DNA from: Streptomyces ureilyticus
Lineage (GTDB): Bacteria > Actinomycetota > Actinomycetes > Streptomycetales > Streptomycetaceae
Direction of reading: 5' to 3'
Assembly: GCF_011045025.1 (NCBI RefSeq)
Contig: NZ_JAAKZX010000016.1
Span: forward strand, 19,861 to 83,860
Length of the DNA: 64,000 nt
The stretch's first letter is position 1, and each line of letters begins with the position of its first letter. Both the position numbers and the translations under genes were made by a program. A model generated the notes under the pieces. It ran no database searches, was not told the origin of the DNA, and saw only the letters and a list, made by a program, of their open reading frames with translations. Positions 9,407-18,953 of the stretch are shown here, one piece after another.

Positions 9407-9451
9407 TTGTCCACCTCCGGCTGGTTGTCCACATCGGGCGAGTTGTCCACA
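9407..9451 (+). promoter_or_regulatory. three DnaA-box-like repeats spaced exactly 18 bp
   Basis: TTGTCCACC (9407-9415), TTGTCCACA (9425-9433) and TTGTCCACA (9443-9451) lie in direct orientation with start-to-start spacing of 18 bp. The last two match the Streptomyces DnaA box exactly. They occupy the intergenic region between the divergent exporter cluster and the hydrolase/dehydrogenase gene. Known function of such boxes is binding of the initiator DnaA; a role here in titration or transcription control is inference. Confidence 0.6.
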
Positions 9452-9555
9452 GGCCCCGCACCTGCCTGTTGACGCGGCTTCCAACAATTGGAACATTCGA
9501 CAGGGCCCGGCACGCAACCGCTGACGGGCCTGATCGGCCTGTGTAAAGGGGGCGC

Positions 9556-11361
9556 GTGAGCAAGCGAGGCCGTATGGGCACGGGGGATCGCATGACAGGC
9601 GAAGGTCTACTCAAGGGCGCGCGCGAGCGCTGGGTGCGGACGGGCAGGGTCGAGTTGTGTGTCGCCGAACTGGGCGACCCCTCGCAGCCGACCGTCCTGC
9701 TCGTCCACGGCTACCCGGACACCAAGGAGGTGTGGTCCGAGATCGCTCCACGCCTCGCCGAACGCGGATTCCACGTGGTGATGTACGACGTCCGGGGCCA
9801 CGGCAGATCGACCGCCCCGCAACCGCTGCGCGGCGGGTTCACGCTGGAGAAGCTGACGGACGACTTCCTGGCGGTCGCTGACGCGGTCAGCCCCGACCGG
9901 CCGGTGCATCTGATCGGGCACGACTGGGGCTCGGGCCAGGGCTGGGAGTTCGCCACCGTCGGGCGCACCGAAGGGCGGATCGCCTCCTTCACATCGATGT
10001 CCGGCCCCTCCCTGGACCACCTCGGGCACTGGATCAAGAAGCGCACGACCCGCCCGACCCCGCGCAGACTCGGTCAACTCCTCGGCCAGGGAGCCAAGTC
10101 CTGGTACATCTACGCCCTGCACATCCCCGTCCTGCCCGAACTCGTCTGCCGCGGCCCGCTCGGCAAGCAGTGGCCGAAGATCCTTCGGCGAGTCGAGAAG
10201 ATCCCCACGGACGAGTACCCGACCGCCTCCCTGCCCTCGGACGCGGCACACGGCGTATGGCTGTACCGGGACAACGTACGGAGGCGGCTGCGCAACCCGC
10301 GCCCGGACGCGTACGCACACGTGCCCGTGCAGCTCATCACGCCCCTGGATGACGCCTTTCTGTCCCAGCGGCTCTACGACGACCTGGAGCATTGGGCCCC
10401 GCGGCTGGTCCGCCGCACACTCCCGGCCAAGCACTGGATCCCGCGCACCCGGCCGGATCAACTGGCCGCATGGATCACCGAGTTCGTTACCTCGGCCGAG
10501 AAGGGAAGACCCGCACCGGTGGCGACCGTCAAGTACTCGGACCGTTTCGGCGGGCAGCTCGTGCTGGTCACCGGAGCCGGCAGCGGCATCGGGCGGGCGA
10601 CCGCCCTGGCATTCGCCGAGGCCGGCGCACGCGTCGTGGCCGTCGACCGGGACGCGGAGAGCGCGGCCCGCACCGCGGAGCTGTCCCGTCAGGGCGGAGC
10701 CCCCGAAGCGTGGGCCGAGGCAGTCGATGTCGCTGACGAACAGGCCATGGAGAAGTTCGCCGACAAGGTCGCCGCCGAGTACGGAGTGGTCGACGTACTG
10801 GTGAACAACGCCGGGATCGGACTCGCCGGCTCCTTCTTCGACACCACCACGGAGGACTGGAAGAAGCTCCTCGACGTCAACCTGTGGGGCGTGATCCACG
10901 GCTGCCGGCTCTTCGGCAGGCAGATGGTCGAGCGCGGACAGGGCGGCCATATCGTCAACACCGCGTCGGCGGCGGCGTATCTGCCCTCGAAGGCGCTGCC
11001 CGCCTACAGCACCTCCAAGGCTGCGGTGCTGATGCTCAGCGAATGCCTGCGCGCGGAGCTGGCGGGCCAGGGCATCGGCGTCTCGGCGATCTGCCCCGGC
11101 TTCGTCAACACCAACATCACCTCGACCGCGCACTTCGCGGGCGTCGACGCCGAGGAGGAGAAGCGGCGCCGGAAGAAGGCCGCGCGGCTGTACGGGCTGC
11201 GCAATTACGCACCGGAGAAGGTGGCGGACGCCGTCCTGCGCGCGGTCGTCCGCAATCAGTCCGTGGTGCCTGTGACTCCCGAGGCCCGAGGGGCCCACCT
11301 CATGGCCCGCTTCGCACCCAGGGCACTGCGCGCGATCGGACGGATGGAGCCACCGCTGTGA
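9556..11361 (+). CDS. alpha/beta hydrolase - short-chain dehydrogenase fusion (EphD-like)
   Basis: This 601-residue protein is a two-domain fusion. Residues about 25-310 form an alpha/beta hydrolase with LLVHGYPDTKEVW and the nucleophile region IGHDWGSGQGWE. Aspartate in that position is typical of epoxide hydrolases and haloalkane dehalogenases. Residues about 325-590 form an SDR dehydrogenase with the cofactor motif TGAGSGIGRA, NNAG, and the catalytic YSTSK. The same architecture is known from mycobacterial EphD, linked there to mycolate metabolism. Streptomyces lacks mycolates, so the substrate here is unknown. The start is a GTG at 9556; ATGs at 9574 and 9592 are alternatives. Confidence 0.88.
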   Translation: MSKRGRMGTGDRMTGEGLLKGARERWVRTGRVELCVAELGDPSQPTVLLVHGYPDTKEVWSEIAPRLAERGFHVVMYDVRGHGRSTAPQPLRGGFTLEKLTDDFLAVADAVSPDRPVHLIGHDWGSGQGWEFATVGRTEGRIASFTSMSGPSLDHLGHWIKKRTTRPTPRRLGQLLGQGAKSWYIYALHIPVLPELVCRGPLGKQWPKILRRVEKIPTDEYPTASLPSDAAHGVWLYRDNVRRRLRNPRPDAYAHVPVQLITPLDDAFLSQRLYDDLEHWAPRLVRRTLPAKHWIPRTRPDQLAAWITEFVTSAEKGRPAPVATVKYSDRFGGQLVLVTGAGSGIGRATALAFAEAGARVVAVDRDAESAARTAELSRQGGAPEAWAEAVDVADEQAMEKFADKVAAEYGVVDVLVNNAGIGLAGSFFDTTTEDWKKLLDVNLWGVIHGCRLFGRQMVERGQGGHIVNTASAAAYLPSKALPAYSTSKAAVLMLSECLRAELAGQGIGVSAICPGFVNTNITSTAHFAGVDAEEEKRRRKKAARLYGLRNYAPEKVADAVLRAVVRNQSVVPVTPEARGAHLMARFAPRALRAIGRMEPPL

Positions 11362-11397
11362 GGAGATGGCTGAGGAAACACGGAAAGCGACGGAGAG

Positions 11398-11452
11398 TTG
11401 TCCACAGGTAACGTCAACTTGTCCTGTGGATAACGCACTTGGCTGTGGATCA
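11398..11452 (+). promoter_or_regulatory. cluster of DnaA-box-like sequences before kptA
   Basis: TTGTCCACA (11398-11406), TGTGGATAA (11425-11433) and TGTGGATCA (11444-11452) fall within 55 bases, in both orientations, between the hydrolase fusion and kptA. The first is an exact Streptomyces DnaA box. This is the third intergenic region in the first 12 kb with such boxes. Confidence 0.5.
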
Positions 11453-11508
11453 AACCTCCGCGCCCAAATAAAATGCGTGATCAGCGTCTCGCCAGGCACT
11501 CTGGCGCC

Positions 11509-12132
11509 ATGAACGAATCCGAGACCGATGGCGAGATCGGAGCGGAGATCGATTCCGGGACCGACTCCGCGATCCATTTCGAGATAGATGAACGCCGCAC
11601 CGTGAAGGTGTCGAAGTACCTCTCAAAACACCTGCGGCATCAGCCCGACCGGATCGGGCTCACGCTAGACGAAGGCGGCTGGGTCGAGATCGAGACGTTG
11701 ATGGCCGCGGCGTCAGCCCACGGCTTCCGGTTCACGCGGGCCGAGCTCGACCACGTGGTGGCCACCAACGACAAGCGGCGCTTCGCGATCGAGGGCAACC
11801 GGATCCGCGCCAGCCAGGGCCACTCCGTCGAGGTGGACCTCGGTCTGTCCCCGGCGACGCCGCCCGCATACCTCTACCACGGGACCGTCGCCCGCAACCT
11901 GGACGCGATCCGCGCCGAGGGCCTTAGGCCCATGAACCGGCACGACGTGCACCTCTCTCCGGATCGCGAGACCGCGACCCGCGTCGGTGCCCGCCGCGGT
12001 CGTCCCGTCGTGCTCTCCGTGGACGCCGCCGCCATGCACCGCGACGGCCACATCTTCCGGGTCAGCGCCAACGGCGTCTGGCTCACGACCGTCGTTCCCC
12101 CGCGCTACCTGCGGTTTCCCGAGCGGCACTGA
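11509..12132 (+). CDS. kptA: RNA 2'-phosphotransferase (Tpt1/KptA family)
   Basis: From the ATG at 11509 the protein has 207 residues, with an acidic leader (NESETDGEIGAEIDSGTDS) and then the family core. The VSKYLSKHLRHQPDRIGL segment and the winged-helix part with NDKRRFAIEGNRIRASQGHS are characteristic. They are followed by the ADP-ribosyltransferase-like half with YHGT, and VHLSPDRETATRVG and RRGRPVVLSVDA. Tpt1 uses NAD to remove an RNA 2'-phosphate, which in eukaryotes finishes tRNA splicing. The physiological bacterial substrate is not established. An ATG at 11473 is an alternative start. Confidence 0.9.
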   Translation: MNESETDGEIGAEIDSGTDSAIHFEIDERRTVKVSKYLSKHLRHQPDRIGLTLDEGGWVEIETLMAAASAHGFRFTRAELDHVVATNDKRRFAIEGNRIRASQGHSVEVDLGLSPATPPAYLYHGTVARNLDAIRAEGLRPMNRHDVHLSPDRETATRVGARRGRPVVLSVDAAAMHRDGHIFRVSANGVWLTTVVPPRYLRFPERH

Positions 12133-12220
12133 ACTGCCGCATCGGCAGGCCCCTGGCGGCGTGGGCCCGTATGTGCGGTCCGTCGCACGGTCGTGCGGGC
12201 ATCTGCGGGACAATGACGGC

Positions 12221-13087
12221 GTGACCTCAGCGACCCGCCGGCCCCAGACTCCGGCCTCCACCGTTCCACCCCGGCTGATCGCAACGGATCTGGACGGCAC
12301 CCTCCTGCGCGACGACCACTCCGTCTCGCAGCGCACGGTCGCCGCTCTGGCCGCCGCCGAGGAGGCCGGCATCGAGGTCTTCTTCGTGACCGGCCGCCCC
12401 GCCCGCTGGATGGATGTCGTCAGCGACCATGTCCACGGCCACGGCCTCGCCATCTGCGGGAACGGCGCCGCCGTGGTCGACCTGCACGGCGGCGCCGGCA
12501 ACCACCGCTTCGTCAAGATCCGGGAGTTGGCACGGGAGAACGCGCTCGATGCCGTACGGCTCCTTCGTGAGGCCGCGCCGGGAACGGTGTTCGCCATCGA
12601 GCAGACGTACGGCTTCCACCAGGAGCCGTCGTACCCGAAGCTGCACATGGAGATCCCGGACAACCTCGCGCCCGCCGAGAAACTCCTGGCGCCGGACGGT
12701 CCCGGCGCCGACGAGCCGGTGCTCAAGATCCTCGCGTTCCACCACGAGATCGCCCCGGACGACTTCCTGATGACCGCCCGCCTGGCCATCGGCGACCGCG
12801 CCAACGTGACCCGTTCCAGCCCCAGCGCACTGCTGGAGATCAGCGGCCCCGGGGTCTCCAAGGCCAGCACGCTCGCGCTGTGCTGCGCCGAGCGCGGCAT
12901 CTCGCACGAGGAGGTCGTCGCCTTCGGGGACATGCCGAACGACGTGGAGATGCTCACTTGGGCAGGCACGTCGTACGCGATGGGCAACGCGCACCCCGAC
13001 GTGATCGCCGCGGCCTCCGGACGCACGGTCGCCAACAACGAGGACGGGGTGGCGGTCGTGATCGAGTGGATGCTGGGTCTCTCCTAG
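12221..13087 (+). CDS. HAD-superfamily (Cof-type) phosphatase
   Basis: Starting at the GTG at 12221, the 288-residue protein has motif [14 protein letters not shown], motif II in FFVTGRPARW and motif [15 protein letters not shown]. The cap is of class IIB. It is clearly a paralogue of the gene at 4206-5018, with the same length class and the same C-terminal NNEDGVAVVIEWML pattern. Substrate unknown. It ends 22 bases from the convergent M23 peptidase gene, so the two share a tail-to-tail junction. Confidence 0.85.
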   Translation: MTSATRRPQTPASTVPPRLIATDLDGTLLRDDHSVSQRTVAALAAAEEAGIEVFFVTGRPARWMDVVSDHVHGHGLAICGNGAAVVDLHGGAGNHRFVKIRELARENALDAVRLLREAAPGTVFAIEQTYGFHQEPSYPKLHMEIPDNLAPAEKLLAPDGPGADEPVLKILAFHHEIAPDDFLMTARLAIGDRANVTRSSPSALLEISGPGVSKASTLALCCAERGISHEEVVAFGDMPNDVEMLTWAGTSYAMGNAHPDVIAAASGRTVANNEDGVAVVIEWMLGLS

Positions 13088-13109
13088 TCGAGAGAGGCCG
13101 ACTCTCCCC

Positions 13110-14156
13110 CTAGAGCCGCGCCCCGCGCTCGGCCAGCCACCGCACGGGATCGACACCCGAGCCGTGATACGGCGTCAGGCGCACCTCGAAGTGGAGATGC
13201 GGGCCGGTCGAGTTGCCGCTGGTGCCCGACTGGCCGATCCACTGCCCGGTTGTCACCCGCTCCCCCTGGTCGACGGCGACCGTCGCGAGATGCGCGTACT
13301 GCGTGTAGTAGCCCCCGGCGTGCCGCACCACGGCCTCGATGCCGAACGGGCCACCGCACGACACCTTGACCACGCGCCCCTTGCCCACCGACCGCACCGG
13401 CGTACCGATGTCCACCGCGAAGTCCTGCCCCGTGTGCCGGCTCGCCCAGTGCTCACCTCCGGTGCCGAAACCCGCGGAGAGTTTGTACGTCTCCAATGGC
13501 GCGACCCACGCCGCTGTGGAGCCCGTCTCCGGCTGGTCAAGCCGGACAGCGCCCCGGCACGCACCCGCCGCGACCGAGGCGTCAGCCTGCCCTTGAAGTG
13601 TCGACTGCGCCTTCTCGAGCCTCCGCTCGATGCCCTGCTTCATCTCGGCGAGCCGTACATTGCGCCGTTTCAGCGCCTGCCAGGCCTTCGCGGCCTTCGC
13701 CTCGTCGGCGGTGAGCCGTGCCTCGGCGCGGTGGCTCTTCGTAACGGCGTTGTTGACCGCCAGGTCCGCCTGCCACACGGCACGCTGACCACGCATCAAC
13801 TCGTCGGGGCTGTCCGCGAGCAGCAACTGCGCGGTGTAGGAAAGCCCTCCACCGCTGCGGTACTGCTCGCGCGCCATCCGGCCGAGGTCCCCGTGCAGTA
13901 CGGCGACGTTCCGCCGCTCCCGCGCGAGAAGCCGCTCAAGCCGCTGCGCATGGGCCCGCTGCACCTCGGCCTTCCTGCGCCCTGCCTCGTACCGCTGCGT
14001 CGTGGCGGACGCCTTCTCGAAGAGCCGTACCACCTCGGCGCTGAGGCCACCGGGATCGCCGGCGTCACCCTTGGCAGCCGTGGGTCCGGCCGCCAGAAGG
14101 GCCAGCGCGCACAGCAGCACCGGTACGAGCAGGGGGTGGCGGCGAGATGGGCGCAT
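13110..14156 (-). CDS. secreted M23-family peptidoglycan metallopeptidase with coiled coil
   Basis: The 348-residue protein begins with a clear signal peptide (RRHPLLVPVLLCALALLAAGP). A long helical coiled-coil region follows (about 40-200), as in division-associated NlpD/EnvC-like hydrolases. The C-terminal LytM/M23 domain carries the metal-binding HTGQD and HLHFE motifs. Its role would be cutting or activating cutting of peptidoglycan outside the cell. I prefer the ATG at 14156 because it gives a standard signal peptide; the ATG at 14198 would lengthen the N-region by 14 residues. Confidence 0.85.
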   Translation of the reverse strand: MRPSRRHPLLVPVLLCALALLAAGPTAAKGDAGDPGGLSAEVVRLFEKASATTQRYEAGRRKAEVQRAHAQRLERLLARERRNVAVLHGDLGRMAREQYRSGGGLSYTAQLLLADSPDELMRGQRAVWQADLAVNNAVTKSHRAEARLTADEAKAAKAWQALKRRNVRLAEMKQGIERRLEKAQSTLQGQADASVAAGACRGAVRLDQPETGSTAAWVAPLETYKLSAGFGTGGEHWASRHTGQDFAVDIGTPVRSVGKGRVVKVSCGGPFGIEAVVRHAGGYYTQYAHLATVAVDQGERVTTGQWIGQSGTSGNSTGPHLHFEVRLTPYHGSGVDPVRWLAERGARL

Positions 14157-14321
14157 GCAACGGATGGTGTCCTGCGCCGGAGCCGCGATCCTGTTCATGT
14201 CGTACGCCTGGGGGACCGAATGCCACGGACGGACCACTTCGCTGCTCCGAACAGCGGCCTGGTTCAGGGCACTTGAATGGCTCGTCAGCGGGGCGGCGCT
14301 TCGTGCGGCGGCTTCGCCGGC

Positions 14322-17300
14322 TCAACGAACCGCCGCCAGCAGCTCCGACGCCTCTTCCCGGCAGCGCATCTCCCGCAGCGGACCGTCCACGGCGGTCAGT
14401 TCCCCGTACGTGCCTCGCTGTACCACGCGCCCGTCCGCCAGCACGATCACCTCGTCCACGGCCTCCAGACCGGCCAGCCGGTGGGTGATCAGCAGTGTCG
14501 TGCGGCCCTCGGTCGCGGCGAGCAGATCTGCGGTCAGCGCGTCGGCCGTCGGAAGGTCGAGGTGCTCCGCGGGCTCGTCGAGGACGAGGACCGGGAAGTC
14601 GGCGAGCAGCGCACGGGCGAGCGCCAACCGCTGCCGCTGCCCACCGGACAGCCGCGCCCCGTGCTCGCCGATCAGCGTGTCGAGCCCCTCGGGCAGACCG
14701 TCGGCCCAGTCGAGCAGCCGGGCCCGCCCGAGCGCGTCTCGCACGTCTTCCTCGGTCGCGTCCTTCCGCGCGAGCAGCAGGTTCTCGCGCACCGAGCTGT
14801 CGAAGAGGTGCGCGTCCTGCGCACACAGCCCGACCAGGCGTCGTACGTCGTCACCGCCCAGGTCGTACGCGTCCACGCCGCCCAGCGTGTACGTTCCCGC
14901 GCCCGCGTCCAGGAACCGCAGCAGCACCTGCGCGAGGGTCGTCTTGCCGGAGCCGGAGGTCCCGACGACGGCGATCCTCTGCCCTCGTGCGAGCGTCAGG
15001 TCGAGCCCGGCCAGCGCGTCCCGGTCCTGCCCGTGGTGGCGGGCGGACAGTCCCTGGAGGACGAGCGGGAACGGCGACGCCGGTGCCTCTCGTGGCATCT
15101 CCGGTTCGCGTACAGGATCGGGGGCGTCCAAGACCTCGTACACGCGCTCCGCGCTCTTGTGCACCCGCTGCCGGTACTGCACCGCGAGCGGCAGGCCCAG
15201 GACGGCCTCGAACGCGGCGAGCGGGGTGAGGACGACGACGGCCATCAGCACGCCGCTGAGGCGTCCGTCGGCGACTGCCTGGGCGCCGACGAGCGCGGTG
15301 ACCGCCACGGTGAGCCCGGAGACGAGCGCGATGAGCCCGTCGCCGAGCGCGGTGGCGGTCGCGGTCCGCGACGCGATGCGGGTCAGCGCGGCATCGGCCC
15401 GCCGCACCTCGGCGGTGCGTGCGGGCAGTGCCCCGGCGACCGTCAACTCGGCCGTCCCCGTGAGGAGATCGGCCACGCGGGTCGCGAGGACGCCGCGGGC
15501 GGGGGCCAGCCTGCGCTCCGCGCGGCGCGCGACGGCACCGGTCACCAGCGGGACGCCGGCTCCGGCGGCGAGCAGCCCGAGGGCGAGGGCGGCCCCGGCC
15601 TCGGGCAGCAGCCAGGCCGTGAACCCCACGGATGCGGCGGACACGACGACCGCGGCGGATGCGGGCAGCAGCCAGCGCAGCCAGTAGTCCTGCAGCGCGT
15701 CGACGTCGGCGACCAGCCGCGAGAGCAGGTCACCGCGCCGTGCGGTGCGCAGCCCCGCGGGAGCGAGCCGCTCGAGCCGGCGGTACACGGCGACGCGGGT
15801 GTCGGCCAGCATCCGCAGCACGGCATCGTGCGACACCAGCCGCTCGGCGTACCGGAAGACGGCCCGCCCGATCCCGAACGCCCGCGTGGCCGTGACGGCG
15901 ACCATCAGATACAGCACGGGAGGCTGCTGCGAGGCCCGCGAGATCAGCCACCCGGAGGTGGCCATCAGGCCCACGGCACTGCCGAGGGCGAGGCTGCCGA
16001 GCACGAGAGCGAGCGCGAGCCGACCGCGCCTGGGTCCGGCCATGGCGCGGACGCGGGCGAGGACGCCACCCCGTTCCTCAGTGGTGAGCGGCGGTTCGTC
16101 CTGGTCGGCCGTGGAGACTGCCACCGCTCCGGTGCGGCGCGCCTCCGTACCGCCGGCGTGCGTAGATCCGGCTCCCGCGTCGGGCACTGCGGACTCCAGC
16201 CGCACCACCCGATCCGCCACCCCCAGCAACGCCGGCCGATGCACCACGAGCAGCACCGTCCGCGCCACCGCCAAGCGCCGGACAGCTTCTACGATCTCGG
16301 CCTCGGTCTCCCCGTCCAGCGAAGCCGTCGGCTCGTCGAGCAGCAGCACGGGCCGGTCCGCGAGGAAGGCCCGGGCCAGCGCGAGCCGTTGCCTCTGTCC
16401 CGCGGACAGCCCGGCCCCGTCCTCGCCGAGTACGGTCCGTATCCCGTCGGGCAGCGCGTCCACAAACTCGAGCGCGCCCGCGTCACCCAGCGCCCTGGCC
16501 ACCTCGGCGTCGTCCGCGTCCGGCCGAGCCAGCCGTACGTTCTCGGCGATGGACCCCGCGTACAGATGGGGCCGCTGCGGCACCCAGGCGACCTGCGAAC
16601 GCCACTTGGCCATGTCGGCCTCGGCGAGGTCGACTCCCCCGACCCGCACCCGGCCCGACGTGGGCTTCACGAACCCGAGCAGCGCGTTCAGCAGCGTCGA
16701 CTTGCCCGCGCCGCTGGGGCCGACGACCGCCACCGTCTCGCCGGTTTCGACCGTGAAGGACACATCCGATACGGCGTCGGACGACCGCTCCGAGTACCGG
16801 ACCGTCACCTCGTCGAAGCGAATCCCGCCGGAGGCGGGCACGATCGCGGTCCCGGAGTCCGGCACGGGCGTCTCCAGCACCGAGAAGATCTCCTCGGCGG
16901 CGGCCAACCCTTCCGCAGCCGCGTGATATTGCGCCCCCACCTGCCGCATCGGCAGATACGCCTCGGGCGCGAGAACGAGGATGACCAGCCCCACGTACAG
17001 ATCCATCTCGCCATGGACGAGCCGCATACCGATGGTCACCGCGACCAGGGCGACCGAGATCGTGGCGAGCAGTTCCAGTGCGAAGGACGAGATGAAGGCG
17101 ATCCGCAGCGTCCGCATGGTCGCCCGTCGGTAGTCGCCGGTGATCCGCCGGATCGACTCGGCCTGCGCCTTCGCCCGCCCGAACACCTTGAGCGTGGGCA
17201 GGCCGGCGACCACGTCCAGGAAGTGCCCGGACAGCCGCGACAGCAGCCGCCATTGACGATCCATCCGGGACTGCGTGGCCCAGCCGATGAGCACCATGAA

Positions 17301-17819
17301 GACGGGGATGAGGGGCAGCGTGCCGACGATGATCGCCGCCGACACCCAGTCCTCCGTGACGATCCGCGCCAGCACCGCCACTGGCACAACCACCGCGAGC
17401 CCCAACTGCGGGAGATAGCGCGAGAAGTAGTCGTCGAGCGCATCGACTCCGCGGGTGGCGAGCGCGACCAGCGACCCCGTCCGCTGCCCGCTGAGCCAAC
17501 CAGGCCCCAGCGCGCCCGCACGCTCCAGCAGCCGTCCTCGCAGCTCCGACTTGACCGCTGCACCGGCCCGGTGCGCGGCGAGTTCCGTGAGCCAGGAGAC
17601 GAGCGCCCGACCACCTGCGACCGCCACCAACAGCAGGAGAGGCGTACGGAGTTCGGCGACCCCAAACCCGTACTGAAAGGCGCCGACCACCATCTCGGCG
17701 ATGAGCATGGCCTGGGCAATGACCAACGCTGCCCCGGCAGCGCCCAGCACTACGACCGCTACCAGGAAGAGGCGAGTGGCGCGGGCGTACCGGAGCAGTC
17801 GCGGGTCGATCGGTTTCAC
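14322..17819 (-). CDS. cydDC: fused CydD-CydC thiol-reductant ABC exporter
   Basis: This single chain of about 1165 residues holds two complete ABC exporter halves. The first half (CydD-like, about 1-560) has GPSGAGKST, LSAGQRQRLALARA and LLLDEPTASLD. The second (CydC-like, about 600-1165) has GTSGSGKTT, LSGGQRQRLALARA and LVLDEPAEHLD. In E. coli CydD and CydC are separate and export glutathione and cysteine for cytochrome bd assembly; fusion is common in Streptomyces. The most likely start is the GTG at 17819, 10 bases after a GAGGG site. This start codon, and the alternative GTG at 17828, lie at a ParB-like palindrome. It is downstream of cydAB in the same direction. Confidence 0.93.
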   Translation of the reverse strand: MKPIDPRLLRYARATRLFLVAVVVLGAAGAALVIAQAMLIAEMVVGAFQYGFGVAELRTPLLLLVAVAGGRALVSWLTELAAHRAGAAVKSELRGRLLERAGALGPGWLSGQRTGSLVALATRGVDALDDYFSRYLPQLGLAVVVPVAVLARIVTEDWVSAAIIVGTLPLIPVFMVLIGWATQSRMDRQWRLLSRLSGHFLDVVAGLPTLKVFGRAKAQAESIRRITGDYRRATMRTLRIAFISSFALELLATISVALVAVTIGMRLVHGEMDLYVGLVILVLAPEAYLPMRQVGAQYHAAAEGLAAAEEIFSVLETPVPDSGTAIVPASGGIRFDEVTVRYSERSSDAVSDVSFTVETGETVAVVGPSGAGKSTLLNALLGFVKPTSGRVRVGGVDLAEADMAKWRSQVAWVPQRPHLYAGSIAENVRLARPDADDAEVARALGDAGALEFVDALPDGIRTVLGEDGAGLSAGQRQRLALARAFLADRPVLLLDEPTASLDGETEAEIVEAVRRLAVARTVLLVVHRPALLGVADRVVRLESAVPDAGAGSTHAGGTEARRTGAVAVSTADQDEPPLTTEERGGVLARVRAMAGPRRGRLALALVLGSLALGSAVGLMATSGWLISRASQQPPVLYLMVAVTATRAFGIGRAVFRYAERLVSHDAVLRMLADTRVAVYRRLERLAPAGLRTARRGDLLSRLVADVDALQDYWLRWLLPASAAVVVSAASVGFTAWLLPEAGAALALGLLAAGAGVPLVTGAVARRAERRLAPARGVLATRVADLLTGTAELTVAGALPARTAEVRRADAALTRIASRTATATALGDGLIALVSGLTVAVTALVGAQAVADGRLSGVLMAVVVLTPLAAFEAVLGLPLAVQYRQRVHKSAERVYEVLDAPDPVREPEMPREAPASPFPLVLQGLSARHHGQDRDALAGLDLTLARGQRIAVVGTSGSGKTTLAQVLLRFLDAGAGTYTLGGVDAYDLGGDDVRRLVGLCAQDAHLFDSSVRENLLLARKDATEEDVRDALGRARLLDWADGLPEGLDTLIGEHGARLSGGQRQRLALARALLADFPVLVLDEPAEHLDLPTADALTADLLAATEGRTTLLITHRLAGLEAVDEVIVLADGRVVQRGTYGELTAVDGPLREMRCREEASELLAAVR

Positions 17820-17904
17820 GTGAAACACACCCTCGGGTCAAGCAGGTGTGTTTCACGTGAAACACACCTTCTCCTCAACGGGCACGTTTCACGTGAAACG
17901 TGCC
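17813..17904. other. cluster of three parS-like (ParB-binding) palindromes
   Basis: The 14-bp palindrome GTTTCACGTGAAAC occurs at 17813-17826, 17850-17863 and 17886-17899. The second copy extends to a perfect 26-bp palindrome (17844-17869) and contains the full 16-mer TGTTTCACGTGAAACA. The third extends to a perfect 24-bp palindrome (17881-17904). These match the bacterial parS consensus recognised by ParB, and Streptomyces genomes carry many such sites around oriC. All three sit between cydB and cydDC, and the first overlaps the start of cydDC. Confidence 0.8.
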
Positions 17905-17928
17905 CCGGAATTCAGCTGGCGAGCGAAC

Positions 17929-18933
<1,005 letters not shown>

Positions 18934-18953
18934 GGCTCTGCAGCTCCCCGGGC

